Below the pieces are notes generated by a model. That model was not told the origin of the DNA. It saw only the letters and a program-made list of their open reading frames with translations, and did not search any database. This document shows, in pieces, positions 20,849 through 34,700 of a DNA stretch of 64,000 nucleotides (positions within the stretch are counted from its first letter, which is position 1; each line of letters begins with the position of its first letter). This stretch comes from Henckelia pumila (Eukaryota > Streptophyta > Magnoliopsida > Lamiales > Gesneriaceae): assembly GCF_033568475.1 (NCBI RefSeq), contig NC_133121.1, positions 7,378,001 through 7,442,000 on the forward strand, read 5' to 3'. The translations under genes were made by a program, and so were the position numbers.

Positions 20849-22860
20849 CAAATCAAATGCCAGATGCATTTGCAGACACAAAAGGGGTAACAAAATCATA
20901 TATACCTGCTGTAAATGCCCCTGCTCGAGTTGAAATTCCAAAGAAACAAAATGAAGACATTCATGATGTCATAAAACGCCTGAAGCGTGGAAGGCCAATC
21001 GGTTCAAAGGATAAAAATCCTCGGAAAAGAAAATACATAGAGAAAAATGATGATCAGAAAATAGAAAATGGTGTTCCAGAAGAAACACGCGATGATGAAA
21101 ATATTCTGTCAGAACCACAAACTGACGAGAATCATGAAATCTCTATCAATTATATTAATACTGGAAAAATATGGAACCGAAAGAATTTACAAGATATTGA
21201 TGAGATATTTTCGTACAATGTGGCATGTGACATCGTAAATGAAGATAATGAACCAAAATCTTTTGGTGAATGCAAAACTCGAAAGGATTGGTCAAAATGG
21301 AAAGATGCCATCCAGGTTGAATTAAATTCGCTAAATAAACGTATTGTTTTTGGACCTATAGTCCTTACACCTAAAGGTGTTAAACCTGTTGGGTACAAAT
21401 GGGTTTTTATTCGAAAGAGAAATGAGAAAAATGAAATAGTGAGATATAAAGCTCGACTTGTTGCACAAGGTTTTTCTCAAAGACCTGGAATTGATTATGA
21501 AGAAACATATTCTCCTGTTATGGATGCAATTACGTTTCGGTATTTGATCAGTTTAGCAGTGTCTGAAAACTTGGACATGCGTCTAATGGATGTTGTTACA
21601 GCTTATTTATACGGATCACTTGATAGTGATATATACATGAAAATCCCTGAAGGATTTAAGATGCTAGAAGCACAAAGTTCAGAACCCAGAGAATTTTATT
21701 CTGTGAAATTACAAAGATCATTGTATGGGTTAAAGCAATCCGGCCGAATGTGGTATAATCGGCTAAGTGAACACTTGATGAAAAAGGGATATGTAAATGA
21801 TCCAATATGCCCTTGTGTTTTCATCAAGAAAACAACATCGGGATGCGTGATTATTGCTGTATATGTTGATGATTTAAACATCATTGAAACGAATAAAGAA
21901 ATTCAAGAAGTGATGTTATACTTGAAGGAAGAATTTGAAATGAAAGACCTTGGAAAAACCAAGTATTGTCTTGGTTTACAAATTGAACAAAAAGAATGTG
22001 GAATTTTTGTTCACCAGTCTAATTATACAGAGAAGGTCCTTAAACGTTTCAATATGGATCAATCAAATCCTTTAAGTACTCCAATGGTTGTCAGATCATT
22101 GAATATAGAAAAGGATCTATTTCGTCCATGTGAAGATGATGAAGTTGTTCTTGGTCCTGAAGTACCATATCTAAGTGCCATTGGTGCCCTTATGTATCTT
22201 GCAAATTGCACTAGACCAGACATATCTTTTGCAGTAAATTTATTGGCAAGATTCAGTTCATGTCCAACGAAGAGGCACTGGAACGGAATTAAACATATAT
22301 TCCGTTATTTACGAGGAACGACGGATTTGGGACTTTTGTATCCAAAAGATACAAATCAGAGAATAATTGGTTATGCTGATGCTGGATACTTATCTGATCC
22401 ACATAAGGCACGTTCCCAAACCGGATATGTATTTACTCGTGGAGGCACTGCAATCTCTTGGCGATCACAGAAACAAACACTTGTTACAACTTCATCAAAT
22501 CATGCCGAGATAATTGCACTACATGAAGCAAACCGTGAATGTGTCTGGCTTAAATCAATGACTCGGCATATCCAAACTTCTTGCGGATTATCAGTGGACA
22601 AGAATCCAATCACACTGTATGAAGATAATGCCGCATGTGTTGCCCAAATGAAAGAACGATACATCAAAAGTGACAGAACTAAACATATTCCTCCTAAATT
22701 CTTTGCATACACTCAAGAGCTGGAGAAGAATAAAGATATTGATATCTGTTACATTCAATCAAGTGAGAACTCATCCGATCTCTTCATAAAGGCACTTCCC
22801 ACGGCGATATTCAGAAAACACATTTATAATATTGGGATGCGCAATCTACGAAATATGTGA
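20760..22860 (+). CDS. Copia A pol, second part: RT and RNase H
   Basis: This continues pol in another frame after the poly-A run; the first ATG of the open stretch is at 20785 and 691 residues follow. Reverse transcriptase: WVFIRKRN ... YKARLVAQGFSQRPGIDYEETYSPV, MDVVTAYLYGSLD, SLYGLKQSGRMWYNRL and the active site YVDD (residues 360-363 from 20785). RNase H: YADAGYLSDPHKARSQTGYVF, then SSNHAEIIALHEA and YEDNAACV. All main catalytic residues are visible. It ends at TGA 22858-22860. Only the frameshift separates it from the integrase part, so the enzyme half alone looks intact. Confidence 0.92.
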
Positions 22861-23014
22861 AGAATCATTCATGTTGACATCAGGGGGAGTTTACGTGGCT
22901 GCACTCTTTTTTCCTTACTATGGTTTTTGTCCCAATGGGTTTTTTCTAGTAAGGTTTTTAACGAGGCAGTATACAACACGTAATGGAGATAGTCATTCTA
23001 TCATGATCATCATC

Positions 23015-23025
23015 ACAAGGGGGAG
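23015..23025 (+). promoter_or_regulatory. Polypurine tract of copia A
   Basis: ACAAGGGGGAG directly precedes the 3' LTR (TGTTGAAA at 23026). This is the expected plus-strand primer for reverse transcription. The same AAGGGGGAG precedes the copia B 3' LTR at 62061-62069. Confidence 0.85.
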
Positions 23026-23307
23026 TGTTGAAAATATATATAAATATATATTATTATTTATTGTTGAATGTTGAAGGTTGAAAGTTGAAAATTGAGTTGT
23101 AAAATATTGAAAATTAGTGTGTGATGATGTAATTAATGATGTATTAATTTTTGACTAATCTCCAATTGAGATCTATAAATAGGTCTCTCCATTTGTGTAG
23201 AAAAACACAATTGTGAAGAGAGAAAAATTTTATAAAGTGTAGAATTTGATAAATTTTGAGTTTTTGAGTTTTTACTTTTTACCGTAAATTTTTACTTTTT
23301 CACAACA
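23026..23307 (+). repeat. Copia A 3' LTR (282 bp)
   Basis: No difference to the 5' LTR was found by reading both through. It ends CACAACA and is followed by the target duplication CCCTT (23308-23312). Confidence 0.95.
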
Positions 23308-23312
23308 CCCTT

Positions 23313-26300
23313 ATCATTTTCAAGCAGCACGTTTTCGAGAACAAACACTTGTTCGGGTTCATGTTGACTATTTTTGATTTCATTAGAGTTCGGGTTTATG
23401 TTGACTATTTTAGAGTTGATTGGGGTTCGGGTTCGGGTTCGGGTTCGAGAATTTTTTGGTAGTATATATTGTGTCAAGCCTACCTAAATCCACTTGTTCC
23501 ACACGATATGATGCCTACTTATTTTCGTCATCCTTCTTTAAAATCCTGAGAAATTATAACAAATAACCCGTCAAAAATGTATTTTTATAATTAAGCTTTC
23601 TACTAATTAAGTATTATATGATGTAGTCTTTTGCAATATAATATCAATAATCCTAAAATATCCTTCTTTATTCTGTTTCCCTATATATATAAAAAAAAAC
23701 ACTTCAACTAATTATTGAAAGAAGTTTCATTTTTCAATTTTTTTAATAAATAATTAAGAATAGTGATTTATTTAAATGAATAAAATTTTACAAATAATAA
23801 TAATAATAAATTATAATATTAATAATCTTGTGAATTTCAGTTAAAATAATAATTTACTGGCATCATTAATGATAATTAACATTATTAGTTTAATTAGTAT
23901 ATACGGTTTGCGATGGTTCTCGTGTTTATTAACTTATTGCAACTAATTATTCTTATTTTTTTGTTTTCAAACTCATATAATTCAACACTTTTTAATAAAT
24001 AATTCTTACGTAAATGAAATAAAATGTGCCATTATAATTGTGTGTATACACACATTTGAATTGTACTCCTAGTCATTCGGTTATCGGGCCCATAAATAGG
24101 TCAGATCCAATGATTGTGGATCTAGAATGCAGGTTCAAACCAGGCCCAACCCAAGAAATTAATTTTCTTCCAGTTATCAGCTTGGGCTCAACTTCCTGGC
24201 GTGACATGAACCCAAGTGGAAAATAATCGTGTATTAAAGCAATCTTATATTAGTTCTTCTTAATACTTATTCAAACTTTGTTTTAGAACAATATTATCCC
24301 ATTGTTAATTATTGCAATGGAAAAGTAGCGACACCGACGCATACGGTAAAAAATTTCGTTACATCAGGATCCAACTTCGAAATTTCATCTCAAACTTGGA
24401 AAAATCACACAACCCACATTGTGTTATTTCATATTTCATGTACATAAATAACGAAATATATTTTAGATCTTTTCAAAAAAAAAAATTAGTAATTATTATA
24501 GGGATGAAAATAAATTTGAAGACCAATGAATTATTGACTGAGGTACAAAGGACAAAAAAGTTTGTTAAAATAGTAACGTACACCAGCAATCCATTTTCAA
24601 TAATTCCACGACAGCCAAAATTAAATGTGCAGGCCATGTATTGTATAGTCACAATCCAAACTCGATCCATAGAAATAAAAGAAGTAGTCTCCCTTCTCCT
24701 TCTGCTTCTTTGTATCAACCACATATCCAAAAAGCTATCTGAATTTATAAATGGCCAATGTTTTAATATTGTTCCACCATCGGCAGACATTTCACTTCTC
24801 GCCGCCACACCCGCGGCGGACATGTGAGGCTGATGCCACCACCTCCGCCGCCCACAGGAGACATGATTCTTTATTGCTTCAATATGCCTCACTCACGTAT
24901 ACATTGACTAATTTATTAGATCGTTCACTAATTTTGTATGATGCAATTTTTTTTACAATTCTATGTATTTCGAAATTACTCTTTCATATCTCATTTCTAT
25001 TAACCATACTTGTAGTCATTTCTACTAATAAAGATTGAAATAAATTTTTTTTTTTTACATTATGGGAAAAAATATTTTATGTATAGTTAAAATTTAATAA
25101 ACAGGCGTGCCAGAAAATACTAGTAGTTACATAGAAAATAATATCAAAATTACTCTTGATATTACTTTCAAATATGCACAATTTCTAAAGATGTCTATAT
25201 ATCATTTTTTTTAAAAAAAAATGCTTTTCAATATATATATATATATATATTTATTTATTTAAATAATTTGTTTTTTTAAAAAAAATTATTTCAATAATTT
25301 GTTACACGTTGTGTTAGGGTTTTTTTTTCACCCCTAATTAGCCAAATATCTATATCTATATATATACACACATGAGAAGAACAGGCTAACGGTCGGTTCA
25401 GACAGTCGCAGAGTCATGGGTGTGTGAATTGTCCGTTGAAGCATTTAACCATTTATGGTCAACCTTCGAATATTTATCACTTGCATTTGTTAACCCGTTT
25501 TAAATTTAATTATTGCTTTTGAAAAGATTCCAATAGATCTCCATGTCAAAACGAAAATATATACTACTTTTTAGCCAGGGAGATAACTTCATGGTTGCAT
25601 TCGGCTTTACCAACTGTGTGATAACGATCGATATGTTATTTATATGTAATAAAAATTTTGGTATTCTAAAAATTTTGCTACGATATATGTATAATATTTT
25701 TTTATACCATAATTTTCGATACAATATATGATATATAATTTTCGGTACAGTACGGTATATCATCCCTAATTATTACACTCCAACAAAGAGCTTTTGCCAA
25801 ATGCATGTTGATAATAAAACCATCAATGAATGCTAACTATTGGTATCAATCATACCACGAGAGACGAGCAAAAAATCTTCATCAGCTCATTTTTTGTATC
25901 GAGTATATATAGATTTATTTCATCAATATTTTAGAATAATAAAGTGTCTTGGGTCAATATTTTACACATGAATGTTTCGTCCCTTCACATTTTACATATA
26001 GACGAACTATTTTTCATCTCATATATTATGATAAATAAAAGTAATACATCCGAAAACATAGTTAGCAACCTAAATTTTGCACATGACAGCGAAAGAGTAA
26101 GCCTGCTAGGGCACATAACATTATGTATATGAAAAAAGATTTGAGCTTTTTAAATTTTCTTGCAGGCCTTCTTCCTTCAAGTTACTTTGTGGATGAAAAA
26201 GAAAACTTAGCGAATGAATGATTTTAGTTTCGGACCACACAAGTAGATCGAACTAGACCTGACCTGGGTGTTATGTCTGGCAAAAGCCAAACGTTGGAAT

Positions 26301-27383
26301 ATCCAAACAAATCTATTTTGATCAAATTCCAAAGCACACCCCTTTCCCTTTCTCACTTCTTTCCATTCATATTTCATCTCAAAAGAAGACACCACCAACC
26401 TCCACTTCCAATCTTCTTTCTATTCATATTTCATCTCTCAACCAATGAATTCACCTGCCGTAAATCACTCCTTTTGAGTGAGCAAGATATTTGAATTTTT
26501 GTTTTAAATAAAAAAAACAAAAAAAAAGGGAATTAATTTAAATTAAATTTATGAAATATGGCAACAAGTATATTATTTTAATGTATGAATTTTTTTTTTA
26601 TTAAAAAAAATGTCAGAAACATTAGGTTCCGTGGGTGTGTGTTGCCTCGAAAGTTAATTGCAACACCCATACTCGTCAGGCGCACCATTGCCGCTCCATT
26701 TCAAACAATCACTGCCCCACCCTCACGTCGTCGTTTCGCTTTCCTTTTCCCTTCCCTTAAATATTTTCATTTTGATTGATTATAAAATATGATGCAGTCA
26801 TAAGTTAAATTTTAGCTCACGTTCTAAATTTCCCTGTTTAAAATATAATTATAAATATGCGAACAATTTAACTAAGTTAAATATTATTAGTTAAGTGTTC
26901 TCAAGAGGGAAAATTTAGCTTGACTAAAACATTTGATACATATTATATACAAGGCTTTCAATTTCTTAAATCACAAAACTTTTTTGAAATAATTTTACGA
27001 ATCAATTTTTGTAAGATGAATCTTCTATTTGATTCGACTTATAAAAATATAACTTTTCAAGCCAAAATTTATATTAGATATATATTGAATCAACTTGTAT
27101 TACGGATATAAATCTATCTAGGTAGAACCTTGTGTAAAAAAAAAATGATTTTCACTCATAATATTTCTAATATGATTTTCCATTACATGTCGAACCATAT
27201 TTTGTTTAAACAAGATTCACAATCATTTTATAATAGAATAACTTGATTTTCTATATTTTCACAATTACACTTGCTAAATCATATATTCCTATTAGCCAAA
27301 GTTTTTGTGTGAAGGCAAAAATGATGAAACACGAGACTTGGATAGGAGGTGATGAAAAACAAAAAGCGAAAGGAATCTTGGTT
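23313..27383. other. Intergenic DNA between copia A and the SUKH-like gene
   Basis: No gene recognised. Bases 23330-23460 hold GTTCGGGTT-type repeats, including a GGGTTC run near 23425-23449. Small GC-rich islands at 24780-24860 and 26640-26740 contain interrupted Pro/Arg-rich frames without family resemblance. TA and T runs occur near 25226-25260 and 25350-25372. The part 26960-27110 resembles a remnant of the dispersed AGACGGTCTTA family. The remainder is AT-rich. Confidence 0.5.
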
Positions 27384-28592
27384 TTACGACAACGATGACC
27401 GGTTCACCGACTCAGCCAGTTTCCCGATTCTCGCGATCAGCTCGGGAGACAGCTTCTTAGCCTGTTTCTTCTTCTCCCGTCGGAAATCGAAACCCAATGC
27501 ATCGGATACCTCCTCGGAGCTCCATCCCGCTTGCCGGAGCAGATCCGAGAAACGATCCGTTTTCAGAAGCAAAGCGTCCCGCACGGCTTGGTTGTCCAGC
27601 ATCACCATCTCCCCCTCGAAGAACCCAGATGCCGACACGTGTACCATCTCCGAGATGTCGGATTCCGTCCACCCACCCTCTCTCAGAACGGATCCCATCC
27701 GGGTCACGTACTCGTCGATCCATTTTGGGATTTCGGATTTCGGCATGCCGAAGTATCTGTCCGGAGAAGATGAAGATGAGGACGAAGAATTCGAGTTTCT
27801 CCGGCGACGTTCCACGGCGGCGTCGCTCCAGAACTCGACCCATCTCGGCGCTCTTCCGCCGGAGATCGCGTCCAGGCTTCTTCTAGAGTAGTTGGCGAAT
27901 GATCCCGCTGATTTCATAGAAATGGATCTTTGCTTGGCGAGGCCATTCGGGTCGGATCTTTGATGGAAAAGGGAAGATTCGCGGTCGAAAAAGTCGGACA
28001 AATCGCAGCCGCAGCAGAAAATTCTGTTCTCGTCGACGTAGAATATGGGGTTCCCCGCGAGGCAGGGATTGCTGCTGGGTATGTAGCAATGGTTGAAAAC
28101 GGGTATCAAAAGCGGGGCCCGTTTCAGGGCGTTCCGGGCCATCTTGAGAGCCTTCTCCGGGTCGGATGGCCGCTGACCCCATGATTTGGACCATAAAGCA
28201 TTACGAGCTATGTGGAAGGAGACTGAAGCAATGGGCAGGTCGATTGAGGCGCGGAGGTGTAGCCGAGCCGAGCCAACCGATCGCCAGTCCGGGAAGCCGG
28301 CTCCGACGGGAAGACCGGCCGAAAGCACCGCTCTCAAGTCCGGCGGGAAGGCGAACCCGAACTCTGCTTCTGCTAATGCGAACTCCGACTCGGACAACCC
28401 AGGTTGGACCCGGATGCCCGAGTTTCTCAAATGGGTCATGACTTTATCCGCGAGAGAAGCGAAGGAGACGAGGCTATTGCGTGGAGGGAGGGGCGTCGAT
28501 GGCGCAGAGGCGGCGGCGCGTGCAGAGAGGCGGCGGAGTCCCGCCACGTGAGCCGGGTTCAGACCAGTCATCCTTCGATCCACGTCCACCAT
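27384..28592 (-). CDS. SMI1/KNR4 (SUKH)-like plant protein, function unknown
   Basis: A 402-aa single-exon protein. It begins [20 protein letters not shown], which I recall as the start of a conserved plant family annotated as Knr4/Smi1-like (Arabidopsis At3g50340 and At5g67020). Residues about 65-220 hold the SUKH-like part: [14 protein letters not shown] (82-95) with FPDWR, then a Cys-rich stretch [10 protein letters not shown] ... [11 protein letters not shown] around 167-201. A Ser-rich run lies near 270, followed by a C-terminal section with [20 protein letters not shown] and [20 protein letters not shown], two similar helical repeats. In fungi, Knr4 coordinates cell-wall signalling; the plant role is unknown to me. 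The gene is GC-rich compared with its surroundings, which opens long shadow frames on both strands. The start ATG is the N-terminal Met of the family. Confidence 0.85.
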   Translation of the reverse strand: MVDVDRRMTGLNPAHVAGLRRLSARAAASAPSTPLPPRNSLVSFASLADKVMTHLRNSGIRVQPGLSESEFALAEAEFGFAFPPDLRAVLSAGLPVGAGFPDWRSVGSARLHLRASIDLPIASVSFHIARNALWSKSWGQRPSDPEKALKMARNALKRAPLLIPVFNHCYIPSSNPCLAGNPIFYVDENRIFCCGCDLSDFFDRESSLFHQRSDPNGLAKQRSISMKSAGSFANYSRRSLDAISGGRAPRWVEFWSDAAVERRRRNSNSSSSSSSSPDRYFGMPKSEIPKWIDEYVTRMGSVLREGGWTESDISEMVHVSASGFFEGEMVMLDNQAVRDALLLKTDRFSDLLRQAGWSSEEVSDALGFDFRREKKKQAKKLSPELIARIGKLAESVNRSSLS

Positions 28593-30104
28593 TTCTTGTA
28601 CTCGATCACAACTTTAGACCTTTCAAGAAATCACTACAGAAAAAAAAAATGTAAAGAAAATTCCGAAATCTCATATACTGATCTTCGGAAAAGACTAAAA
28701 ATTCATTCAGAGAAAAAGGGTATTTTGAGCTAGAAGTGATTCACAGAAAAAAGCTGGAGAAATGGAGATGGAGTGAAGCTGAAGACTGCAAGTGAAAATG
28801 GGAAACGGGCAACGATCATGGAGGAATTTATAACATGGTTGTGGAGGTGGGGCCCAGTTTCATATTTTTTTTAATATTTTTTAAAATTTTCTTCTTTTTG
28901 CCCTTTTTTTTTATTTTTAAATGCAGTTGAAATAAATGATCCTAAAGTGAGAGATATATGATCATAAAAGCTTGAGGTAATACAAAAAAAGTTGAAGGGG
29001 TTAATTGTTTTTCTTATTATCGGGGTATATATAATATTATTATTAACGACATTAATAATGAATTAATGTTTCTAAAAAGATGGGTTCAACGGTAACCAAA
29101 TAAGGAAGTAGAAAGGGTCAAGAGGCGAGGCCGTGTCCAAAAAATGTTAGGTGAAACGTTATTTTGTTGTATTTTAAAACTATATAAGAAGGTTAATTGC
29201 AGAAATTTATTGATTATTTACATATATTGATAGGATTATATTTAGATTTTGGTTGAACGTTGAATTCTTAAAATTAAAAAAAAATTAATATCATCGACTA
29301 GTTACAAAATCTGTTATTGATTTCATTTTTAGATTATTGGTGGATTTATGTAAGTTTTACGCGAAATTTATCGTGCTTGAAAATATTTGTTTGAATGACA
29401 GATTGATATATGTATAATTTCTTTATTTTAAAAATAGATTATATATTTATTTGAACAGATGATGCATATCTACTAACTCTATGAAATAACTTTGAATATC
29501 TAAACTGATTTATAGTAATTAGTTTCAATAATTTATTACAAATTATGATTAAGAAGTTGATTAGTTGTATGTTTTTAGTGAGGAAAAAATTGGGAAAGTG
29601 TTCAATAGAGTTATGTTGTCTGCTAAAATAGCCAGTGGGATAATTCTACAGCCGTGCACGCCGGATGTCATTACTAAAAAAAATGCCAATTTTTTGTGTA
29701 ACAATAAAATAATAATCTATTTTTTCCTTCATTAAATTCAGTTTCAAATAAATATTAATAATAATAAATTAAAAAATCGTTAACCATGTGTCGTATATAA
29801 TTCAATAATACCATCAAGTAACAAATTACCAAATTACTAATTGGTAAACAGAGATCCATATAAGTGAGATTCGAACCCAAAATCGTTTGTGAAAATGAAA
29901 ATCATTGGATCCTCTTGTCGAGTCCGGAGAACTTTGCTAAACAAAAAATAATGATACTAATTTGATCGTAGTGAATGTGAATGGAGCTAATCTTGGGTGC
30001 ATAATAAAGTGTAAAAGTGCACTTCTTTCCAATAATTTTGCCGACTTCTGAATATAAATTTGCGTATCCCTCCATTTATATATAAGAATGAATTAATTTT
30101 TTCA

Positions 30105-30262
30105 CAGAAATGTTTGTGGACCGTCTTATAGGTTGTTTGTGAGAATATCTTTTATTCAATACGAACCATGAAAAATATAATTTTTATGTCAAAAGTTCTT
30201 ATTTTTTATTCAATGTATGAGTCAGTCGATTTGTCTATAGATCTCAAACAATTGCTTTTCGA
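30105..30262. repeat. Degenerate copy of the AGACGGTCTTA repeat family
   Basis: It contains GGACCGTCTTATAGGTTG, ACGAACCATGAAAAATATAA and GTGAGTCAGTCGATTTGTC-like phrases in the order seen in the other members. Probable MITE-like remnant. Confidence 0.35.
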
Positions 30263-31012
30263 ACGAAAAACAATTCATGAATATGAGAGATCATTTACCA
30301 CTAATTTAGAATTCGACATTCCCTAGTAAGAGATAATATTGTTTTTCTCGATACATAACAATACATAATTATAAAATCAATCGAAATTTAATTTAAACAC
30401 CAAATAAATAATAAAAAGGTGATTTTTCACAGTTACCACTTACCACACATATTGACACCATATCTTCAATAGCACCGGCCTACCAAAATGGGAAAAAAGA
30501 ACACCCGCTATATTTATTATTAGTTGTTGAATGTAATAATTAATTAATGGAAAATAGTTAAATTATGTGTATCTAAAAATTTAAGTTTTTTTTGTGGACA
30601 AATACGTATACAACATTTTTATAAAAATATTTTTTTAAAATTTATATTAGAATAAATATTTACTTGAACAATTATTTTATAAAAATGTTTTAAAGTTAGA
30701 AAAATGTTTTGACAACTATTTAAAAAACGGTTTTATAGTTAAAGATAAGTAAAAATATTTTTGAACAACTATTCTATTAAACATTTCATTTTTTCATTTA
30801 ATCTTTATAAAAAATTAAAAAAAAACCTCAAATAGTTCTTAAAAAACTATATTTAGTGAACAATTTTTAAAAATATTTTCAAAAACTTTTTAAAAATTTT
30901 ATTCAACACAGACTTTAATTTTTTTCATCTATAAATATATTAAAATATTTTTAAAATATTTGTTCAAACATATACTCTTACAGTATGTTTGAATGCCTAA
31001 AAAATAGAAATT

Positions 31013-31053
31013 GGAATTGGAATTGGAATTGGAATTGGATTTGGATTTGGATT
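31013..31053. repeat. Hexamer tandem repeat GGAATT/GGATTT
   Basis: About four GGAATT units followed by three GGATTT units. A simple repeat in intergenic DNA. Confidence 0.85.
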
Positions 31054-31673
31054 TTAAAATCATGAAATTCAAATTCCATTTTGGTGTTTAGAAAAAAGTT
31101 AAAATACATATTGGAATTTAATAGCAAAAATTTTAGGAAAGTTATATTTTGAAAAAAAAAATGTTAAGAAAACTTAAATTTATAATTAAAGTTTATAAAT
31201 TTATTAGTAGAAATAATTATTTTATTTTTATAAAGTCAAATCCATGAAATCCCATAAAATAATTAAGGATTTCATTTAGTTAAATGAAATCTCATCAAAT
31301 ATCAATCATATTTTAGAATTCCATTTTGCAAATCCAAATTCCACCAAATCTCATCCAAATCTTGTGCACACCGTATATTTATTATTGACTAGTACAATAT
31401 ACCTCTTCGCACACGACAGTGTATATGCATTTTTTTAATATTAATAATTTTTTGTTATTTTAACTTTTTACGACAATTTTTCTACTTTAATATGTTGGGT
31501 TCACAAACAAAACAAACTTGATTTTGAAGATAATTAAATTGTCATTGTGGTTATAATATATTTACTTAAAGTGCGTAAAGTATAATCGTTAATATCTTTT
31601 CTTTTTTATGTCTACATTTCGAATGTTCGATATTTCTTATTTTTTTAATTCATGTAGCTCATGTAATTGCATT

Positions 31674-31679
31674 TGTGTG

Positions 31680-31722
<43 letters not shown>
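31674..31722. repeat. Compound TG and TA microsatellite
   Basis: About 8 TG units followed by a short TCTA junction and a TA run of about 18 units. Intergenic; likely polymorphic. Confidence 0.9.
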
Positions 31723-31723
<1 letters not shown>

Positions 31724-34700
31724 GTAAAACATTAACACTTTCACTTTTCCATCGTAATCCGTGGGTCCTCACTTCATTCCCATGATAAACCGCCAATATT
31801 TCACATGACACTTGACTACATTATTAAATATAATTTTTACCAGTATTTCACATGACACTTAGAACAGTACAATGAACTTGATTTATATAATTCTGTATTT
31901 TATTCAATTATTTATTTTTAAAAAAATAGAAAATTCGAGGAGAAGGGCTAATGAAATTGTAGCCATTGGATATGACATGCAATTTATATTTATTATTACT
32001 TGCCGCAGGGTGTCACATGTTAACGTGACCTTACGATTTGTTAAATAAATAAGAGATAATATAATTTTAACGTGAAGCTAATAACCATTTAATTATATGA
32101 TTACCTTTAAAAAATTAATGGGTCAACCCTAGATTTATGATTCTTTAATTTTAATTGTGAACTCAAATTTCTAATATTACTTTGTTTTTGTACTGTTAGG
32201 CTAGAAGAATCAAATATTATCTTCTTCTTATTATTTTGAGTTACGAGCAAGTTGTGACCAACCATTTTTATGACCTATCTGACATACAATATATAATATG
32301 ATTTAACGAAAAATTCTTAAACAATATAGCTAGCTAGCTTGGTTTAAATTTTTATTAAATATAAAAATATAATTTCAATGTTGTATATAATAGCTAGCTA
32401 GTCATATGCATGGTAGTTGAAATATACGTCATGTATACGAATTTTTTCGTGAAACATACATGCAAGGGGTTCTATATTATATGATTAATCAAAGTGAGTC
32501 GAATTATTCATAAGTTCGAGTAAAAATAAGATTATTACTTTAAGAGGAGCATATTAATTAATACCGATAATATCAAGTCGTATTCTTGTCCAAGAGTCAC
32601 CCGACACGGTGGGGCTGCTTGTGACCGACCCCGTCCTCCGGTTCCGACACGGTGGTGGGCGTCATAAAGAAGTTGTCTTCCTCCGCCACACCCATATTTG
32701 TTCGTCTATTGATATGTCAAGCTTTCACAAAACAAAAATAAGTTCAAAGATACAAAAAAATAAGTTTCGAAGATGGAGATCACTCGTTATGACATTAAAT
32801 TTTCGTAATAAATTCAGTTAGGTGTGATTGTTAACTAGACATACACACGAACAAAATTGAATATATAATCGTAGAGTGGAGCAAATCTGATTTAATAAAT
32901 TCATATAACCAAATTGACAACTGTGTGTGATTTGGCTAACATTGCACGTAATGATAATGACAAATCAGTTGTTAGATTTCTAACTATGATTATACAAGTG
33001 GCAATGACCAATTCTCTGGTTAAAATTTTTTCGATAATAAAAAAATATATGCTTGTGTACTCACCAAGAATAATTTCATGCTATATGAATATTTGATTTT
33101 AAATAATATCAAGTAGCATGATTAGTATCAGAGCTAGCTAGTGTGTTCAAAGCATTCTTTTTGTAACTAATGAGAGTTTTTCAAAACTTAAAATATGAAG
33201 TTTGGACTCTAATGAAAAAGATAATGGAGTAGCAAAAATAATGATATTATTATCATATTACAGAAGATACAACTAACACTTGAAATTTCAGAAGATTTAA
33301 TTTCGTGGATTTTTGTTTGCGTCGTCATAAAACAAAGAGAGTGGTGACGGAGTGTCGAGCGATAGTTGCCGAATAAAGGTCCAAATTAAAGAACTAAAAA
33401 CATTTGACGGTTAATAGAGATCATATATTGAGACTATAACTATTCATAAATTTTTGAAGTGTTTTACTTGGAGATTGTTGAATATACGAGTCTTAATAAA
33501 ACATCTCAACTATATATAATTAATTAAAGATCAAACCCAGTTGGTTAAAAAAATAAATTGGGTCATATATTATTCAAAATATTTGCAACTTAATGCAAAT
33601 AACAAAAGACTATATTATTAACTAAATTTGCATTAATTTATCCATCTATTTTTTTGCCTTAATTGATTATATCATCAGTCTATCTACTGATCCCTTGTGA
33701 GAAAGTTGATCGAACCACACTTGCACGTACGTTGTTTAATTTTATTATTATCATTATTTTAAAGATCCACTATTAAAAATAAAAGATTCAAAAAATGGGC
33801 ATGATTTCAACAAATAATTCATGAGATTACCACGACCATCCCATGTGCTCCATCAACGTTTTCATAGATAAAAATAATTAGATTCAGTCTCCTAAGTTAG
33901 TAGGAATAATGGATCATTAAAGCCTAATCTAAAGTGGTTTCCAAAAAAGAGGGTTGATGTTCATTTTCCTACATTTTTATATGCATTCGTGAAGATTTGA
34001 GAGCACATAAATTCATTATTTAAAGAAGATATAGAAAAAGTAACCATATTATATAACATTTTTTATTCTTATTTTTATCAAAAGGCATGCATCATTGAAT
34101 CGAAGTTTGGATTTGTAGGGTGTAAAGCTACATAAAAAGATGATGCCTACTAAGAACCAAACACACAAATGGTTTATTTAAAAACCTTGATATAATTTAT
34201 ATGGGACCAAAATCTTCATGATAACAAGAATTTACGATACCTAATAGTTTTTACATAAATAAATTATATTTTCAAATTTTTTTAATTATTATAATATGTA
34301 AGTTGCCCCGCCAAGGTTATGTATAATTGCCATCAATGTCTTATTTTCCATCTATCTCCATTTATATAGTGGTCCTATAGTTCTATAGCTATAGCCGTAT
34401 AGGCAATATCACAGGACCAAAGCTTATCATGCAATTTTGTTGGCTCAATCTACCAAAGCTAATACCCATTTTTTTGTATAACTTTTGAGAACTTAAAATC
34501 ATCATTTTTGAAAAAATATATATAATGTGAAATCGATTTTTTCATGAGAGGGAATCGAAGCATCTATCGTTATTCTTGTGTCATAAAGAGGCTCAAGAAG
34601 CAAATTTTTGGAATTGAACTTAATAAATCAAAGAAGAAAATGTTTTAAATATAAAAAGTCTTGAATGAAAATGGTGGCAAGAGGAGTCATGTCAATTGTC

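Larger units (their letters stand above)
16929..23307 (+). mobile_element. Copia A: full-length Ty1/copia LTR retrotransposon
   Basis: 6379 bp, bounded by TG and CA, with a 5-bp target duplication CCCTT at 16924-16928 and 23308-23312. The order is 5' LTR, leader with tandem repeats and an internal promoter-like site, gag, protease, integrase, reverse transcriptase, RNase H, polypurine tract, 3' LTR. Integrase before RT places it in Ty1/copia. By eye the two 282-bp LTRs are identical, so insertion was recent. Despite this, gag has an in-frame stop, pol has a frameshift at a poly-A run, and integrase lacks three residues present in copia B. The copy therefore probably moved with proteins supplied by a sister element, or the lesions arose very recently. 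I do not assign a lineage. Confidence 0.95.

Noticed and set aside
24312-24892. Overlapping frames of 171 codons (+) and 139 codons (-)
   Set aside because: Low-complexity, mutually overlapping, without family resemblance, start context or splice structure.
28166-28733. Several plus-strand frames of 84-129 codons across the SUKH-like gene
   Set aside because: They are GC-rich antisense shadows of the 402-aa minus-strand frame, which matches a conserved plant family; the shadow translations are Arg/Pro/Ser-rich and resemble nothing.
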